A stretch of 64,000 nt of DNA. Source: Beta vulgaris subsp. vulgaris (lineage: Eukaryota; Streptophyta; Magnoliopsida; Caryophyllales; Amaranthaceae). Positions 43,760-55,062 of this stretch are shown here, in pieces (the stretch's first letter is position 1; each line of letters starts with the position of its first letter). The position numbers and the translations under genes were made by a program. The stretch is taken from assembly GCF_026745355.1 (NCBI RefSeq), contig NC_079209.1:53136090-53200089 (forward strand), read 5' to 3'. The notes beneath the pieces are model-generated. The model was not told the origin of the DNA. It saw only the letters and a list, made by a program, of their open reading frames with translations, and did not search any database.

Positions 43760-43845
43760 AGAAACCTTGAGAATCAATCCTAGGACTTCCTGGAACCGGG
43801 AGGGAAGCTCTAACCACTAGGCTATCTATCACTCTCAATTCTCAA
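43760..43845 (-). repeat. tRNA-like SINE remnant
   Basis: The minus strand reads TAGCCTAGTGGTTAGAGCTT and, further on, GGATTGATTCTC, an A-box/B-box pair. Ends not resolved. Confidence 0.4.
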
Positions 43846-44206
43846 ATCAAACGAACTTGTAGATAACTGGATCATAAGATTAACTATTAAAGTATATTTA
43901 ATAATTAACATTTATTTTTTTAAAAAAAACCATTAATATTCACAAGAATATAAGAATCAATAAACATAGAGTACCTCTAAGGCTCTAACAATATAGAAGT
44001 AGGTTTTATCTGTTAGTGTATGTGTAATAAATTCGTTCATTAAAGTAGAAAGAAAGAGCAATTTATTTGGTTTCCCAATTTACTGTTACTTGGTTTATGT
44101 ACTAGTGATCCACCTCTCAATTCTCATCAGTAGTTAAAACACCTTTACACCCCTTTAGAATGTCAGCAATGTCCTTTAGTTTACACCTATATTTATTTAT
44201 ATCCCT

Positions 44207-44216
44207 CTATATATAG
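44207..44216 (+). promoter_or_regulatory. TAS3 TATA box
   Basis: CTATATATAG about 250 bases ahead of the first miR390 site; start of transcription would be near 44240. Confidence 0.55.
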
Positions 44217-44281
44217 TTTATCCGTCTCTTCAAAATACATACATCAACTTATTGTTGCCTAATTCTATCATTTCACATAAT

Positions 44282-44446
44282 ATGATAGAACTTCCTCTAC
44301 ATTTTCATATGCCTATTAAGAGCAACACTTCCTTGAAACAAGTACTCTTATTACCATGTTTAACTCCATGCCTTCTCTTTGCCTCTGGTTTCTCACCTAC
44401 TTTCATCTTTTTCATGAAGAACTCAAGATTCATGAAGACTGAATGA
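44282..44446 (+). CDS. Short ORF just upstream of the 5' miR390 site
   Basis: 54 codons from ATG 44282 to TGA 44444-44446, ending 10 bases before the miR390 site. In studied TAS3 RNAs a short ORF ending close to this site makes ribosomes pause at AGO7 and helps siRNA production. The peptide (MIELPLHFHMPIKSN...) resembles nothing I know; position rather than product is likely what matters. Confidence 0.5.
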   Translation: MIELPLHFHMPIKSNTSLKQVLLLPCLTPCLLFASGFSPTFIFFMKNSRFMKTE

Positions 44447-44456
44447 ATGTTCTCAA

Positions 44457-44477
44457 GGCGTTATCTCTCCTGAGCTT
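44457..44477 (+). promoter_or_regulatory. 5' miR390 target site
   Basis: GGCGTTATCTCTCCTGAGCT plus T pairs with miR390 throughout, with G:U pairs at miRNA positions 12 and 17 only. The central mismatches that block cutting at the Arabidopsis 5' site are absent. Confidence 0.9.
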
Positions 44478-44599
44478 GAGCTTTACTTCGTAGTTTTTTC
44501 ATTTTTTAGTTTCGTTCATCTTTTCTTTTATCATCATTTTCTTTTGTTCTACACAAACTCATGTAAAAAAGCTCCTTTCACTTTCAATGTCAACTTCTT

Positions 44600-44620
44600 T
44601 TCTTGGCCTTGCAAGGCTTT
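44600..44620 (+). ncRNA. tasiR-ARF
   Basis: Register 5'D6(+) from the 3' miR390 cut. Compared with the usual ARF target (AAGGTCTTGCAAGG, then TCAAGAA), all three differences (positions 7, 17 and 19) give G:U pairs, so pairing would be kept. Confidence 0.92.
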
Positions 44621-44714
44621 TTCTATGTTTCCTCCCTACCATCTCAACTTTCAATCTTTCTCCTCTCAACTTTCTTTCCGCCCATCTTAACCAAATCTCC
44701 CATACTGATATTGG

Positions 44715-44735
44715 TCGACTGTCCCTTCTGAGCTA
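44715..44735 (+). promoter_or_regulatory. 3' miR390 target site (phase-setting)
   Basis: GTCCCTTCTGAGCT core with full pairing around positions 10-11; mismatches are at position 1 and toward the miRNA 3' end. Expected cut between 44725 and 44726. Confidence 0.9.
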
Positions 44736-44760
44736 GGTTTATTAAAGTCTTAAGACGTTG

Positions 44761-47286
44761 TTGTACTATAGGCTATAGTTACCGATTAAACATATATGAG
44801 TTCTAGCTGAGCTACTCATATATATCTAGTAGATGATGCTGTACTTTTTCTATCAGTTCATGTAGCAGCTCTTATCTTCCCTCCCTCTACCCAAAAAATA
44901 TTCTAGTTTGGGTGATAGTATGTATTATTACAGTAGTTGTACTATCTATTTAGATGTCATGTAATATGGTTCCATTGCATGGTAATAACTAAGTAATAGA
45001 TATATCAGTTTTGAGGCTTGAAGATGATAGTATGTATCATTACAGTATATATTTTCTACGTTAATCACACATAGATTATCTCCAACTGTTCAACTCGGCT
45101 GTTTTGTAGAAAAAAATCAAAATTTTAATTTAAAATGAAATATTTAATGACACGACATCTCTTTTTGAGGTAAATGAAGGCTTATTAGGCTTCGGAGTAA
45201 CGCGATATATTTTTATGCTTGAAGTTGATATATTTACTTCATATTTTAGCGGTGAGTTTTTTTTTTGTTTGCTTCATGATGGCTCCATTGTTATTTGCAT
45301 CCATGATAGTACTTAAAGTGCAGATTTTCGAAAAAGTAAAATCTCTTTATATTATCAGTGCTAACTTTTCATATGTTAAGGGAAGAGTTAAAGAAAAGAA
45401 CAAAAATTTACCCAATTCACATCTTCTTATGTTCAGATCATTTGAATCTGTCCATGGAAGCTAAGGCAATCAAAACCCATTGCTTTCGTCTGTCTACACA
45501 GTACACATCCTGCAGCTGTTTTTCAAGTTGTTCTTTTTTTTACAGCTGATGATGAAATTTCAACTCTTGTTTTTCCACAATTTTCCTGTTTGTGGAACTT
45601 GCACAGTAAAACATGCGTTGTGTCTGTTCACATGATATATTAAATGCTATTATCAGTTTTTTTTTTCATTCGGAGTTGCATTTTTTTGCTTAATTTGTTC
45701 ACTTGAAGGTTTAAATGAGCAAATAGAGAAAAAAAAGAGAAGAGGTGGTAGCTTAATGGAGCACCATTCTGAATTCAAAGCTTGTTTAAGATTTATATCT
45801 TTATCCGAACAATATATTGAAGCATTCATTTGTAGTTGTGATAGCAATGAGCCATAGAATGAGAATCTAGGTTATAGTAATATGAAAAACTATCGCTTCA
45901 AATGGAGTACATTTGAATTATCAGTGTCCAATCATGACATAAGATATTATGGTATTATGTTTTAGCTGTTACTAGAGTTGATTTAGGGAATTTACCTACT
46001 ACTTATTTGAAGCACAAGCTTCTCAATGTTTCTTAATAAATAATTCGCTATAAAAGAATTTTTTTTAGTAAACGTGTCACAGTTAATTACTCCTATATTT
46101 TTTTGATGTAAAGACGAAGAAATTAATTCTATTTTCATTTTCTCTTCTATTTACTATGTCGACGAATAATTTAGTATCATTACAACTTAAAAATATTGAT
46201 TAAATTTGATCTCAAATTTTAGTGTCAAACCACTTTGAAGAACCATGAAAGGCAAAATAGTAATCAAATGTAGCTAGTAGAGGATATAGCCAAATGGGTG
46301 AAGTGATAAATTCTCTATTGATGGAAATGAAATTATTTAGATGTAGCAAACAAAATAAATCTTTTCATGAGGATGAATTTTTGGATCAGATGAATTTCAA
46401 TTAGTCAGATTCAATTAATATAATTTTATGGTAACTTGTCGGATAATGTTATCGGCTATATTTAATAACATGTTTTAGGCTACTTAAATGAACGTATGTT
46501 GAAATATTTAAGGTCCTTAAATAAACGGTATAGTTTAACTTTACATGTGTGCAAATCATATTGCCAAACTCCTCAAATGCACTTCACCCAAAAAAAAAAA
46601 AGTAACAAAAAATCCTCAAGTGCAGGTTTTGACTTTTGATTGGTAAGAATAAAAAATGATACTAAAGTTCACTTTTTGTCACCATTTTAGTAACTGATCG
46701 AGAAAGTAACATCAAGCTACTATTATTTCAAGGCAATTGTCAGATGCAGGTTTAAATTTCAATCTTTTGTAAATTTGGTAAACTGTTAGTGATCGATCTC
46801 TTTGGGAGATTTCTAGGAAACCTCTTTTTTCCAACAAATTACAATATATTTGAAAGATTGAAACTCTATTTCATGATTATATTACCCCATAGATTTTGTC
46901 AGTAATAGAACCATACAACTATACAAGGAAAGGTGGTTAAAACTCAAATCATATCACATGGAGTATTATTTGTTAAATCAAACAAAATAAACACACCATT
47001 TCTACTTTTGGGGGGATATCCTGACATATCAGTTCTATAAAATGGTGTAATTCTTTCATGTAAATTGCAAAATCTTGATACATAATTCAATATTTACAGC
47101 AGATAAGATAACTCTCTATTTCTCACCCTTTTTCCTCCTTAATCCCTTTTTTTGGGTTAATGGGGATCACACATTCTACAAAACTACATCAAGTTTTTGA
47201 TGGAAGATTAAAATCTGTCAATTTCTATACAAGAAAACTAAAAAGAAAACTGAAGCTGATAAGAAATCAGCAAAAAGAAAAAGAAA
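44761..47286. other. Intergenic DNA between TAS3 and XBAT32
   Basis: AT-rich, short frames only. It includes the TAS3 3' flank and the 3' UTR of the ligase gene. ACATATATGAGT...ACTCATATATAT near 44790 is a short hairpin. Nothing else recognised. Confidence 0.45.
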
Positions 47287-50200
47287 TCAACTACTAGTAG
47301 CAACATATTGATTAAGAGAGCAAAACCAAGATTTCCCGCCTTCAGCATGGGAAGATGAACGCCGTAATCTGACTCTTCCACACCTACTTATCTGGTTCCT
47401 TAAACTCCGGTTGACGGATCCTGCAATGATAGACGGGCTAGTCTCTGATCCCCCCATGCAGCAACCCGAGTTAAGTTTCATACAAGGAAATCTTTGACAA
47501 CTCAAAGAACGGAAAGAGGAACTTAAAGGGGAAACTCGGCTGGAGACGGAGGAGGAAGCAACTGGAGGTGGCTTGCAAAGAGGCATAGTCAGAGAGGCAC
47601 GCTCGTTTCTATCATATGAGCACCCACAAAATGACAGTGACAAGCTCGTCCTCGCAATCTCCTTTGGCATGGGTCGGGTCCCTCGAAGTTTTACGAAAGA
47701 GACTATGCCATGTCGGCAGAGAGGACATGGGATTGATCCTGCCGGACCTTTGGCAACGTTTGAGGAGCAGTTCATGGTGCATAGGTATAATGCACATCGT
47801 GTGCAGAATTCATGATTACAACCTGTACATAACAGGTTACATTCATATTTGGATAAGAAAAGCTAATGCAAATTTGATTCATATAGATGCAGAAACTAGC
47901 TCTCTAAGGCCCAAAAATGTTCACCATAGTTTTATGATCTAAAGCCAGAGATCCCAATTCCCACATGGAAGATATAACATTCAAAATCAAATACTATCAT
48001 CTCATCACCTAGAAGTCGATCCTGAAAAAAAGTATAATTCTTTTTCTGGTATTCATATTTTAAAAACTGCCAATTCTTCTTCATCATGTTCAAACACATG
48101 ATGTAAAATGACCTAGAAACATGGTAAATTGTATGAAAACTATGTTACTCATACTCTTCATTTTTACCTTAAGTACCCGTGTCGAATACTCGACAATCTA
48201 ACATGGGTGTGGTCACTTCGACAACTTCATTATGGGCCAAAATATAGAATATTCCATAAAATAGCCGAGTTGGACACATACTCCTGTCCGACACAAATAC
48301 TCAAGTCCGAACAACATGGTAAGAGTATGTGGATTTGTGAATGCTAGTATCAATTACTCAATTCATAACAAATACCCTCATCCATCCAAGTATTTAACCA
48401 AGAAGAGTAAAGCAAGCTGACTGCCGCTGAATCAATTAAGAGACAATGACACCATCAGCATCAGTGCATCACCATTTGGTTACAGAAAATAGGACTTTTT
48501 TTTTTTACCATAACTACATTAGTTAGACACTTTTTTGAGAGAAACTACCTTATTTACATAATGTTGTACAAAACTACCTTTGTTACGTTATTGTTTGCTG
48601 ACCACTACCTAAATTTCTTTTACGACGTTGAGTGTAGTTTTCCGATGAGTAGACCCATGTACACGTCAGATGACTTGTTATTTTTTATTAATTTCCCCTC
48701 CCTTTTCTAAACTAATATCCCCTCTTATTTCTCTAATCTCCTCCCTTACCCTATACTGACGTTTCAGTGTGGCAAATTGAGTGACAATGAGTAATTGCTT
48801 CTACATTTCAATTAAGGTAAGTGATCTATTTGTTGCTTGCCTTTGTGCTCATCAAATTGATTACAAAATGGTAGAGGAAACAACAAGAAATTTAGGGTAA
48901 AAGAAAAGTGAAAAATAAAAAGGGGGAATTAGTTTGAAAAGGGAGGAAAAATAGAAGGGGGGAATAAAATAAGAAAAATAACAAGCCACGTTATTTGCAC
49001 GTGGATTTTACTCACCGAAAAAACTACAGTCAACATCGGAAAAAAGTTTTTAGGTAGTGGTCAACAAACAATAATGTAACAAAAGTAGTTTGTACAACAT
49101 TTTGTAAATAAGGTAGTTTCTCGCAAAAATAAGTAAGTAAAGTAGATATGGACAAATAACCCAAGAAAATACTATGAGTTCAAACTGATTGAAAATATCA
49201 TCACCAGTACACAGCTTCACGAGCACAAGAAGATTCTTTTAATAAACATAAGGTTCAATAAAACCATGGTGGTATGCACATCATGCACGGTAGAGATCTC
49301 AAGAGCACCAAAAAACAAATAAAATGACGAACAATAATGAAAGAAGATGAAAAAAGAACTACAAAAACAGCAAAGGCTAATGAAACCTCATGCTATACCT
49401 TCAGATGCTACTGTGCACCTCCCTTCAAGGCAGACCACACAGGGATCTTGGCATGCTGGTACTAGATCTGCATTCCTCCAACCCGAGTCTCTGCGAACAA
49501 CAGAAGAAGCAATGGAATAGGAAATTTTCTTTAGGAGAAGTAAAATAAAATTGCCATTGATCAAGATTGATTAACTCAATACTGCTCTGAAATTAAAGAC
49601 CGTAAATAATTAGGAGAGGCAAACATGTCAGTAATTTCACACTCTGGATTGCTTCCTTATCTATCAAATTTCAGTGTATGTGACTTACAGTTAACACAAT
49701 TCAAGAGGTGCAGGGGAGTTCTCAGATGGAAATGGTTAGAATCTATGATGGTTAGGGAAAACATTAGAAGGTTTTCAAGTTGCAGAACAGACATTGGAGT
49801 TAAAAATTGGACAATAATAAGTTAGCTCACTGCAACTCAAGGGAGACTCGTTATATATTATCCTCTGCTGGCCCAATCGATACAGCAAGTCTTTCCAAGG
49901 AGTCAAACAGCCAAAAACAAGAGAGGTACAACACAACACTAGTCAACACGAGGGTGGACTTCTTATACGAAAAAGAGGCACATTATATACTTGTTAGGGG
50001 AAGAACTTTGTCTACCCAGTGGGCAATCTACGCACAAGAAATAGATATTAATAATTAGTAAAGTCCAACCCAGCAGAGTTAATTATTTTTTTAAAACCTA
50101 TTTCTAGTGGGTAGTTAACCAGTGAGCTGGATAGATGTATCAATCTCCTTTGTTACGGGGGAATATTTATGATTCACTCGACCAATAGGCTCCCAAAACA

Positions 50201-53200
50201 CTAATCTACACACTGTTTTATACCACTATAAGACGTGGGGCCCCAAACCATTTGTCTAATAAAACCCCACGTGATCTACTTTCTGGTTACTTTTCTTCTC
50301 TCTTATACTTGGCCTCTATTTCTTTCATACTCCTCTCCCTATCTCATACTTTTTACTTTTTTCTTAATTATGGTGAAAAGCAAAGCGTGTAGTTCATACT
50401 ACTAGTACGTTTTTTTTACCAACTCGACGTGAAATTGATGAAGCTAGAGGCATAGCCCTATAAGAAGTTATGTCGGCTGCTTGGCTCATTGGAGTTTTGA
50501 AGTTCTGACTCCAAACTATCAATCATAATACGTTTACTACAAACCGGGGGAGGGGTTAAAATACATTCAAGCGCGAACTGTCTTCGGTCATCCTTCCTTG
50601 CTAGTTTGCTATTTCATCAGCTGGGGCATTTATACTACTAGTTAGGAACAGAGGCAGTAACATTTTAGTCAATCTAAAATTTTCTAGAATTCTGAGTATA
50701 TAAAAGCATCCATAACAATAAAAAAGTCTGACTATGGCCCTGAACTAGAAAGATTACGGAAAGTGATTATGTTTGTGAAGACTTGCTCCCTTTGCAGCCC
50801 TCTTGAACAAGGCAAGATCATGATAAGGTTTGTACAAAGCCAATAGTATTAAAATTATGATCTAGTATCACTAGGATCTTTTAGAATCTGGATCTTGCCA
50901 ACCCTGAAAACTAGACCTTAATTAACTTCAAAATATGAATTGCGTCCAAAGCCGAAACAGAAATTTTCTTACCTTGCAATTTTTATAATGCTCATCAAGG
51001 GAAGAGACAAATAAGGGGAAGGAATAGTTGGCAATCGGATGTCTTGTGGTGTTGAAAGAATCTCAAGAATTGAGTCTCTATGCCATGAACGAGCGACCAT
51101 CAATGGCGTCCATCTACAACATGCAGAACAATTTAAAATTATTTGAAAAACAAGATTTTAATAGATGAACAAGATTCTGTGAAAATTAACTGGCTCACAT
51201 TCACAAGTTTCTCACGATAAGCAATTCTTCGAACAGTTCAAACAAATGAGCTAACAAGGATATTAAACAAACGATAGCATTCTCCATATGGAGTTAGGGC
51301 CATCACAAATGACATATAACATTGCATCAAGCTAAAACTCTTGCCCCCTTAGAAATTCTTTTTGCTATTGCATAGAGTAATTCAAAACACAAGCTCTTTT
51401 CTGATACAGTGCAGGCTGGTAAGTTGCCACTTCCCAGATTCATATAACCATACCAATAATTTGACAAACAATGGCAGCCATTTTATCACTATTCTTTAGA
51501 TCTTGATTCACTGGAACCGTATAAAAGCAAAGACTTGCTAGGATGACAGGCAACCACACAGTTACATGATCCAAGCAACAATGTCATGGACAAAAAGCAA
51601 CATGATGGGCTGTGTCTCTTCCTAGATATAATTATATTATCAAAGGGCCAAGATTACTTCAGATGATTCATAAAAGGGGGGAAGCAGGGGGGATTTTATC
51701 CCCTTTGCTCGCCCGTTCAATTTCCGAAAGCATTGACTTAAAACAAGAAACAAGGATCATTGAGAATTATGAATTATCCATACAGGTGGATGGGTGATCA
51801 GAGAGTTATTAGTCTTTTTAAAGTTATTTATGCAGATAGTCATATAACATTACTTTGAGGCCATTTGGTCAAAAAGATGCATTTTGCATTCACAATAAAT
51901 TCATGATGGTATAGACGGAAGCAGACAGCCGGATAATAGTTGACTCTGAAATTTCAGGCCTTTGTTTTTTCTATATGGAAGGGAAACTAGGCTAGCCCCT
52001 GAGGTAGGAGCAGACTAATTCATCCTTGCGGATTATACGAGCTTTTAGACGTATAACTTCAATCCTAGTCAACCTTATTTCTTTTGATTTGTTGAGCCTT
52101 TTACAGGATATATGCACATTTAAAATCTTGAATTATTGATGTTATTAGCTTGGAGAAGGGGGCGGGGGGGGGGGGGGGGTACAAACTACAAAAAGGTTCA
52201 TAACTCATGTGTAATAAGATACGAATTATCACTGATAACTTTTATCTTTTTAATAATTAATGAAATGACTGTTAATATTAATATAAATTACAAGCTAAGG
52301 GAAAAGCCCCTCTATTACAACCCAATGCACAATCTAGGAGACATTACATCATACCTTCCGTCAGGTCCACCTTCTAGGAAGGGTTTCCAGACCGAAAGAA
52401 AATCATATGTACTTGAGACCTTTATCAAAAATGATTATATGAAGTGCCTTTTAAACAGAAGAAAGTGATATCAATAGAAAACAACAAGAAAATGGATGGC
52501 AAGGAAGATTCATACCCATTTGCATTTTCAGCTAACAGACTAGCACCCCTCGCAACTAGAATCTGAAACACAGAAAACTCAATTCAGAAAAAGTAGCCAA
52601 ATTTCAGTGCCTTGATCCATGTAAATCTAATCTTGAAAACAAAGGGCCCTACTTGACAACATTGTGGATTTCCGCCACAAGCTGCATAATGTAGAGGAGT
52701 GCTTCCTGCACCTACAAAATGAAGTAAATCTAACTTATTGGGAAGATAACTAGTTATGGAAGCTACATATACTTCATATGCTAAAAATCAGCTTATAAAT
52801 TGGTACTGTATCGTTTTTGTTACTTTATTTGAAATTCATATTAGTGCTCTTCAAGTAACCTGTCTGTACATCTTTCAAAGTTTAGTCATGAAGCTAAAAC
52901 AAAGAAGTCAAAGCATAGATTGAAGAAGTCTCATTAGTCATCTATTCATGTTATGTAGTCTCTAATCTAGATTACCAGAAATAAATCCTCAAAAGAAATG
53001 GTCAGGCAGTTTTTCATGACCAAGAACGAGTTTATCATGGTCTGAAACATTTTCATAATTGGCAAAGGAGCTAGATTGGATATTCAAAAAACTTTTCGTA
53101 TCCTAGTAAGTTTACATCAATGAAATTTCTATTTTTTAATAAAATTTCAAGGAATGTATCAAAATATTATAATTCATCAGTTCAAAAAACAATTTTTTCC

Positions 53201-55062
53201 CTTTAACGAGTCTAGTCTTCAGTTTAATAAGAATGAGAATGCTTTCGTAGTAATCTGTTCTTATGGCATGAACGAAACACTATTCCCCATAGCGATTTTC
53301 GTATCCTAGTAAGTTTACGTCAATGACATTTCGATTTTTTAATAAAATTTCAAGGAATGTATCAAAATATCATAATTCATCAGTCCAAAAACCAATTTTT
53401 GCCCTTTCCCAAGTCTAGTCTTCAGTTCAATAAGAATGAGAACGCCTTCCTAATATTCTGTTCTTACGGCACAAACAAAATACTATTGCCCATAGCGGCT
53501 TCTTTATGAGAAAGCTCAATGGCCCAGCCACTGGTTGGAAGCAAGAAGTTACTTCAAGTAATTATCTTCATCTTCTAGCCTTGTACAAATAGCCAAAGCC
53601 CAGTGCATAAGGCGCTTTCTTTATCCAGCAATTAGATTGAGTTTGAGATCCAACTTGACAAACAAACTGTTTGGATTTGCTTACCAACTTACTAATAAGA
53701 CAGGAGAGAAAGAAGCCAGTTAAGACAGCTTACCTATAAGATCTATTGTAGTCCCATCTTCCACTGTTATTTCACTAACAGAAGCTCCAAGATCCAAAAG
53801 CAGCTGGGCAGTTTCAAAATGGCCATTCAATGCAGCCATATGAAGTGCTGTAATTCCTCCATCCGCAGGTTTGTTGATCACTTGGTGGAGGGCGCTGGTC
53901 CAGGGATGCAGCCAAAATGGATGGTAAGCTTTTTCAATCAGCAAAGCAACAACAAGATAAAAGTACTATCTAGCCATGGTACCTTGCATTAAAGTCTGAA
54001 CTTTCATATTCGTTGTTTGATTTCTTTCGTAATAAATTCCAGGTGTTAAGAATGCTAGGAATATAATCTGCAAGAAGGAGCCTGACACACCGCGTATGCC
54101 CATTCAAAGCAGCCAAGTGAAGTGCAGTACCCCCATTAAGATAATCTGCTCTGTGAATCTACATTCATATAACTCCACAGTATTAACACTTGTAATAGTA
54201 GCCAATATCGCTCCGCATCATAGTAGTTCACAAAGTCTAAAACTTATAAGAGGAAGGAACATACATTGGCTTTAAATAGAACCAGAGTCTGAACAACCTC
54301 CCAGTGACCATGCTGACATGCTTGCATCAAAGCAGTCTGCCATCAAATCATCTTAACTAATCAGCACAGAAGTATAGCTAATCTCACAGTACATTCACAA
54401 ACCAAACACTGCCATTTACTAAAATTTTCATACTAATGCGAGAGTTAAGTCAAATGCAGCAGAAAGGATAGAACCTAAAGCAATGCAATGATGCATACTA
54501 AGTAATAACCAAGCTTGAACCCACTAGGGATTACAGAAGTCTTTCCTACTGAACAAGCATGTAGAATCCACACAGGAAAGTGGCAACGAAGTTCAACACC
54601 ATCTATCAGCTACCTTACCTAAACAACCCATTTCTAACTAGTTTTAAGGTGGCACAGGGTAAAAACACCTAATGAAAGTGTATGCAATAATCATAGATAA
54701 GGCAGTTACCTGGCCACGATAATTCCTTAGATTAATATCGACTCCAGTCTCAAGCAGAAGAGTAACAATCTAAGAAGTAAATCAACCATAGTCATCAAAT
54801 ACTGAATCACTTACAATATTTATAATAAAACACATAAGGCTACAAACAATGTGAGACAATCATCTACCTCATGGTGACCCTGAGCTGCAGAGTAATGCAA
54901 AGGTGAATTCCTAACACCAAAAGTCGAGTACCTCACGAGGCGAGGATTGTACTCCAACAATGCCTTGGCTTCCTGCAGGTCGCCGTCTCTTGCAGCCGAA
55001 ACAAGGCGTTCACCTGAGGCTGAGCAGCCTAAAGAATTGCCAACTATGCTTAAAAATCTCAT
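47287..55062 (-). CDS. XBAT32: XBAT32-type ankyrin-repeat RING E3 ubiquitin ligase
   Basis: Exons 55062-54868, 54769-54710, 54336-54265, 54158-53983, 53894-53734, 52711-52653, 52562-52516, 51113-50973, 49490-49399 and 47822-47287. All junction phases agree, giving 512 residues (Arabidopsis XBAT32: about 508). The N-terminus is [20 protein letters not shown]. Ankyrin repeats span about 50-290 ([68 protein letters not shown]). A C3HC4 RING follows: C321, C324, C336, H338, C341, C344, C367, C370. The Ser-rich tail has [11 protein letters not shown] and CCMGGSE. In Arabidopsis it ubiquitinates ACC synthases, limiting ethylene and allowing lateral roots. No lesion seen. Confidence 0.96.
48508..49151. 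mobile_element. Long inverted-repeat element in intron 9 of XBAT32
   Basis: CCATAACTACATTAG...GAGAAACTACCTTATTTACA...TTGTACAAAACTACC...TGTTTGCTGACCACTACCTA on the left and its mirror on the right, arms about 200 bases, ending near 49151. Composition and periodic ACTACC units resemble the 38603 element. No clean 9-bp duplication. Confidence 0.7.
50407..50631 (-). mobile_element. 5'-truncated LINE in intron 8 of XBAT32
   Basis: ATACTACTAGT flanks it (50396-50406, 50632-50642). A T-run sits at the low-coordinate end, and the body resembles the LINE at 13518 (shared ACCGGGG(G)AGGGG-TTAAAATACATTCAA-like block and TTTGCTATTTCATC(C/A)GCTGG). 225 bases. Confidence 0.85.
52164..52179. repeat. Poly(G) run in intron 7 of XBAT32
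   Basis: Sixteen G in a row preceded by GGGGGC. On the transcribed strand of the gene this is poly(C). Confidence 0.95.
53097..53503. repeat. 203-bp tandem duplication in intron 5 of XBAT32
   Basis: CGTATCCTAGTAAGTTTAC begins at 53097 and at 53300. Both copies continue through AAATTTCAAGGAATGTATC and TCTAGTCTTCAGTT(T/C)AATA with about 10% differences, so the event is old. Confidence 0.88.

Larger units (their letters stand above)
44240..44760 (+). ncRNA. TAS3: TAS3 trans-acting siRNA precursor
   Basis: Non-coding polymerase II transcript. miR390-AGO7 binds two sites, cleaves the 3' one, and RDR6/DCL4 then make 21-nt phased siRNAs; the conserved one (tasiR-ARF) silences ARF2/3/4. In the sequence: a 5' miR390 site at 44457-44477, a 3' site at 44715-44735, and a tasiR-ARF word at 44600-44620 (TTCTTGGCCTTGC, then AAGGCTTT). 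Counting from the expected 3' cut (between 44725 and 44726) in steps of 21, the sixth window is exactly 44600-44620. One tasiR-ARF is present, not two. Transcript ends are estimates. Confidence 0.93.
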
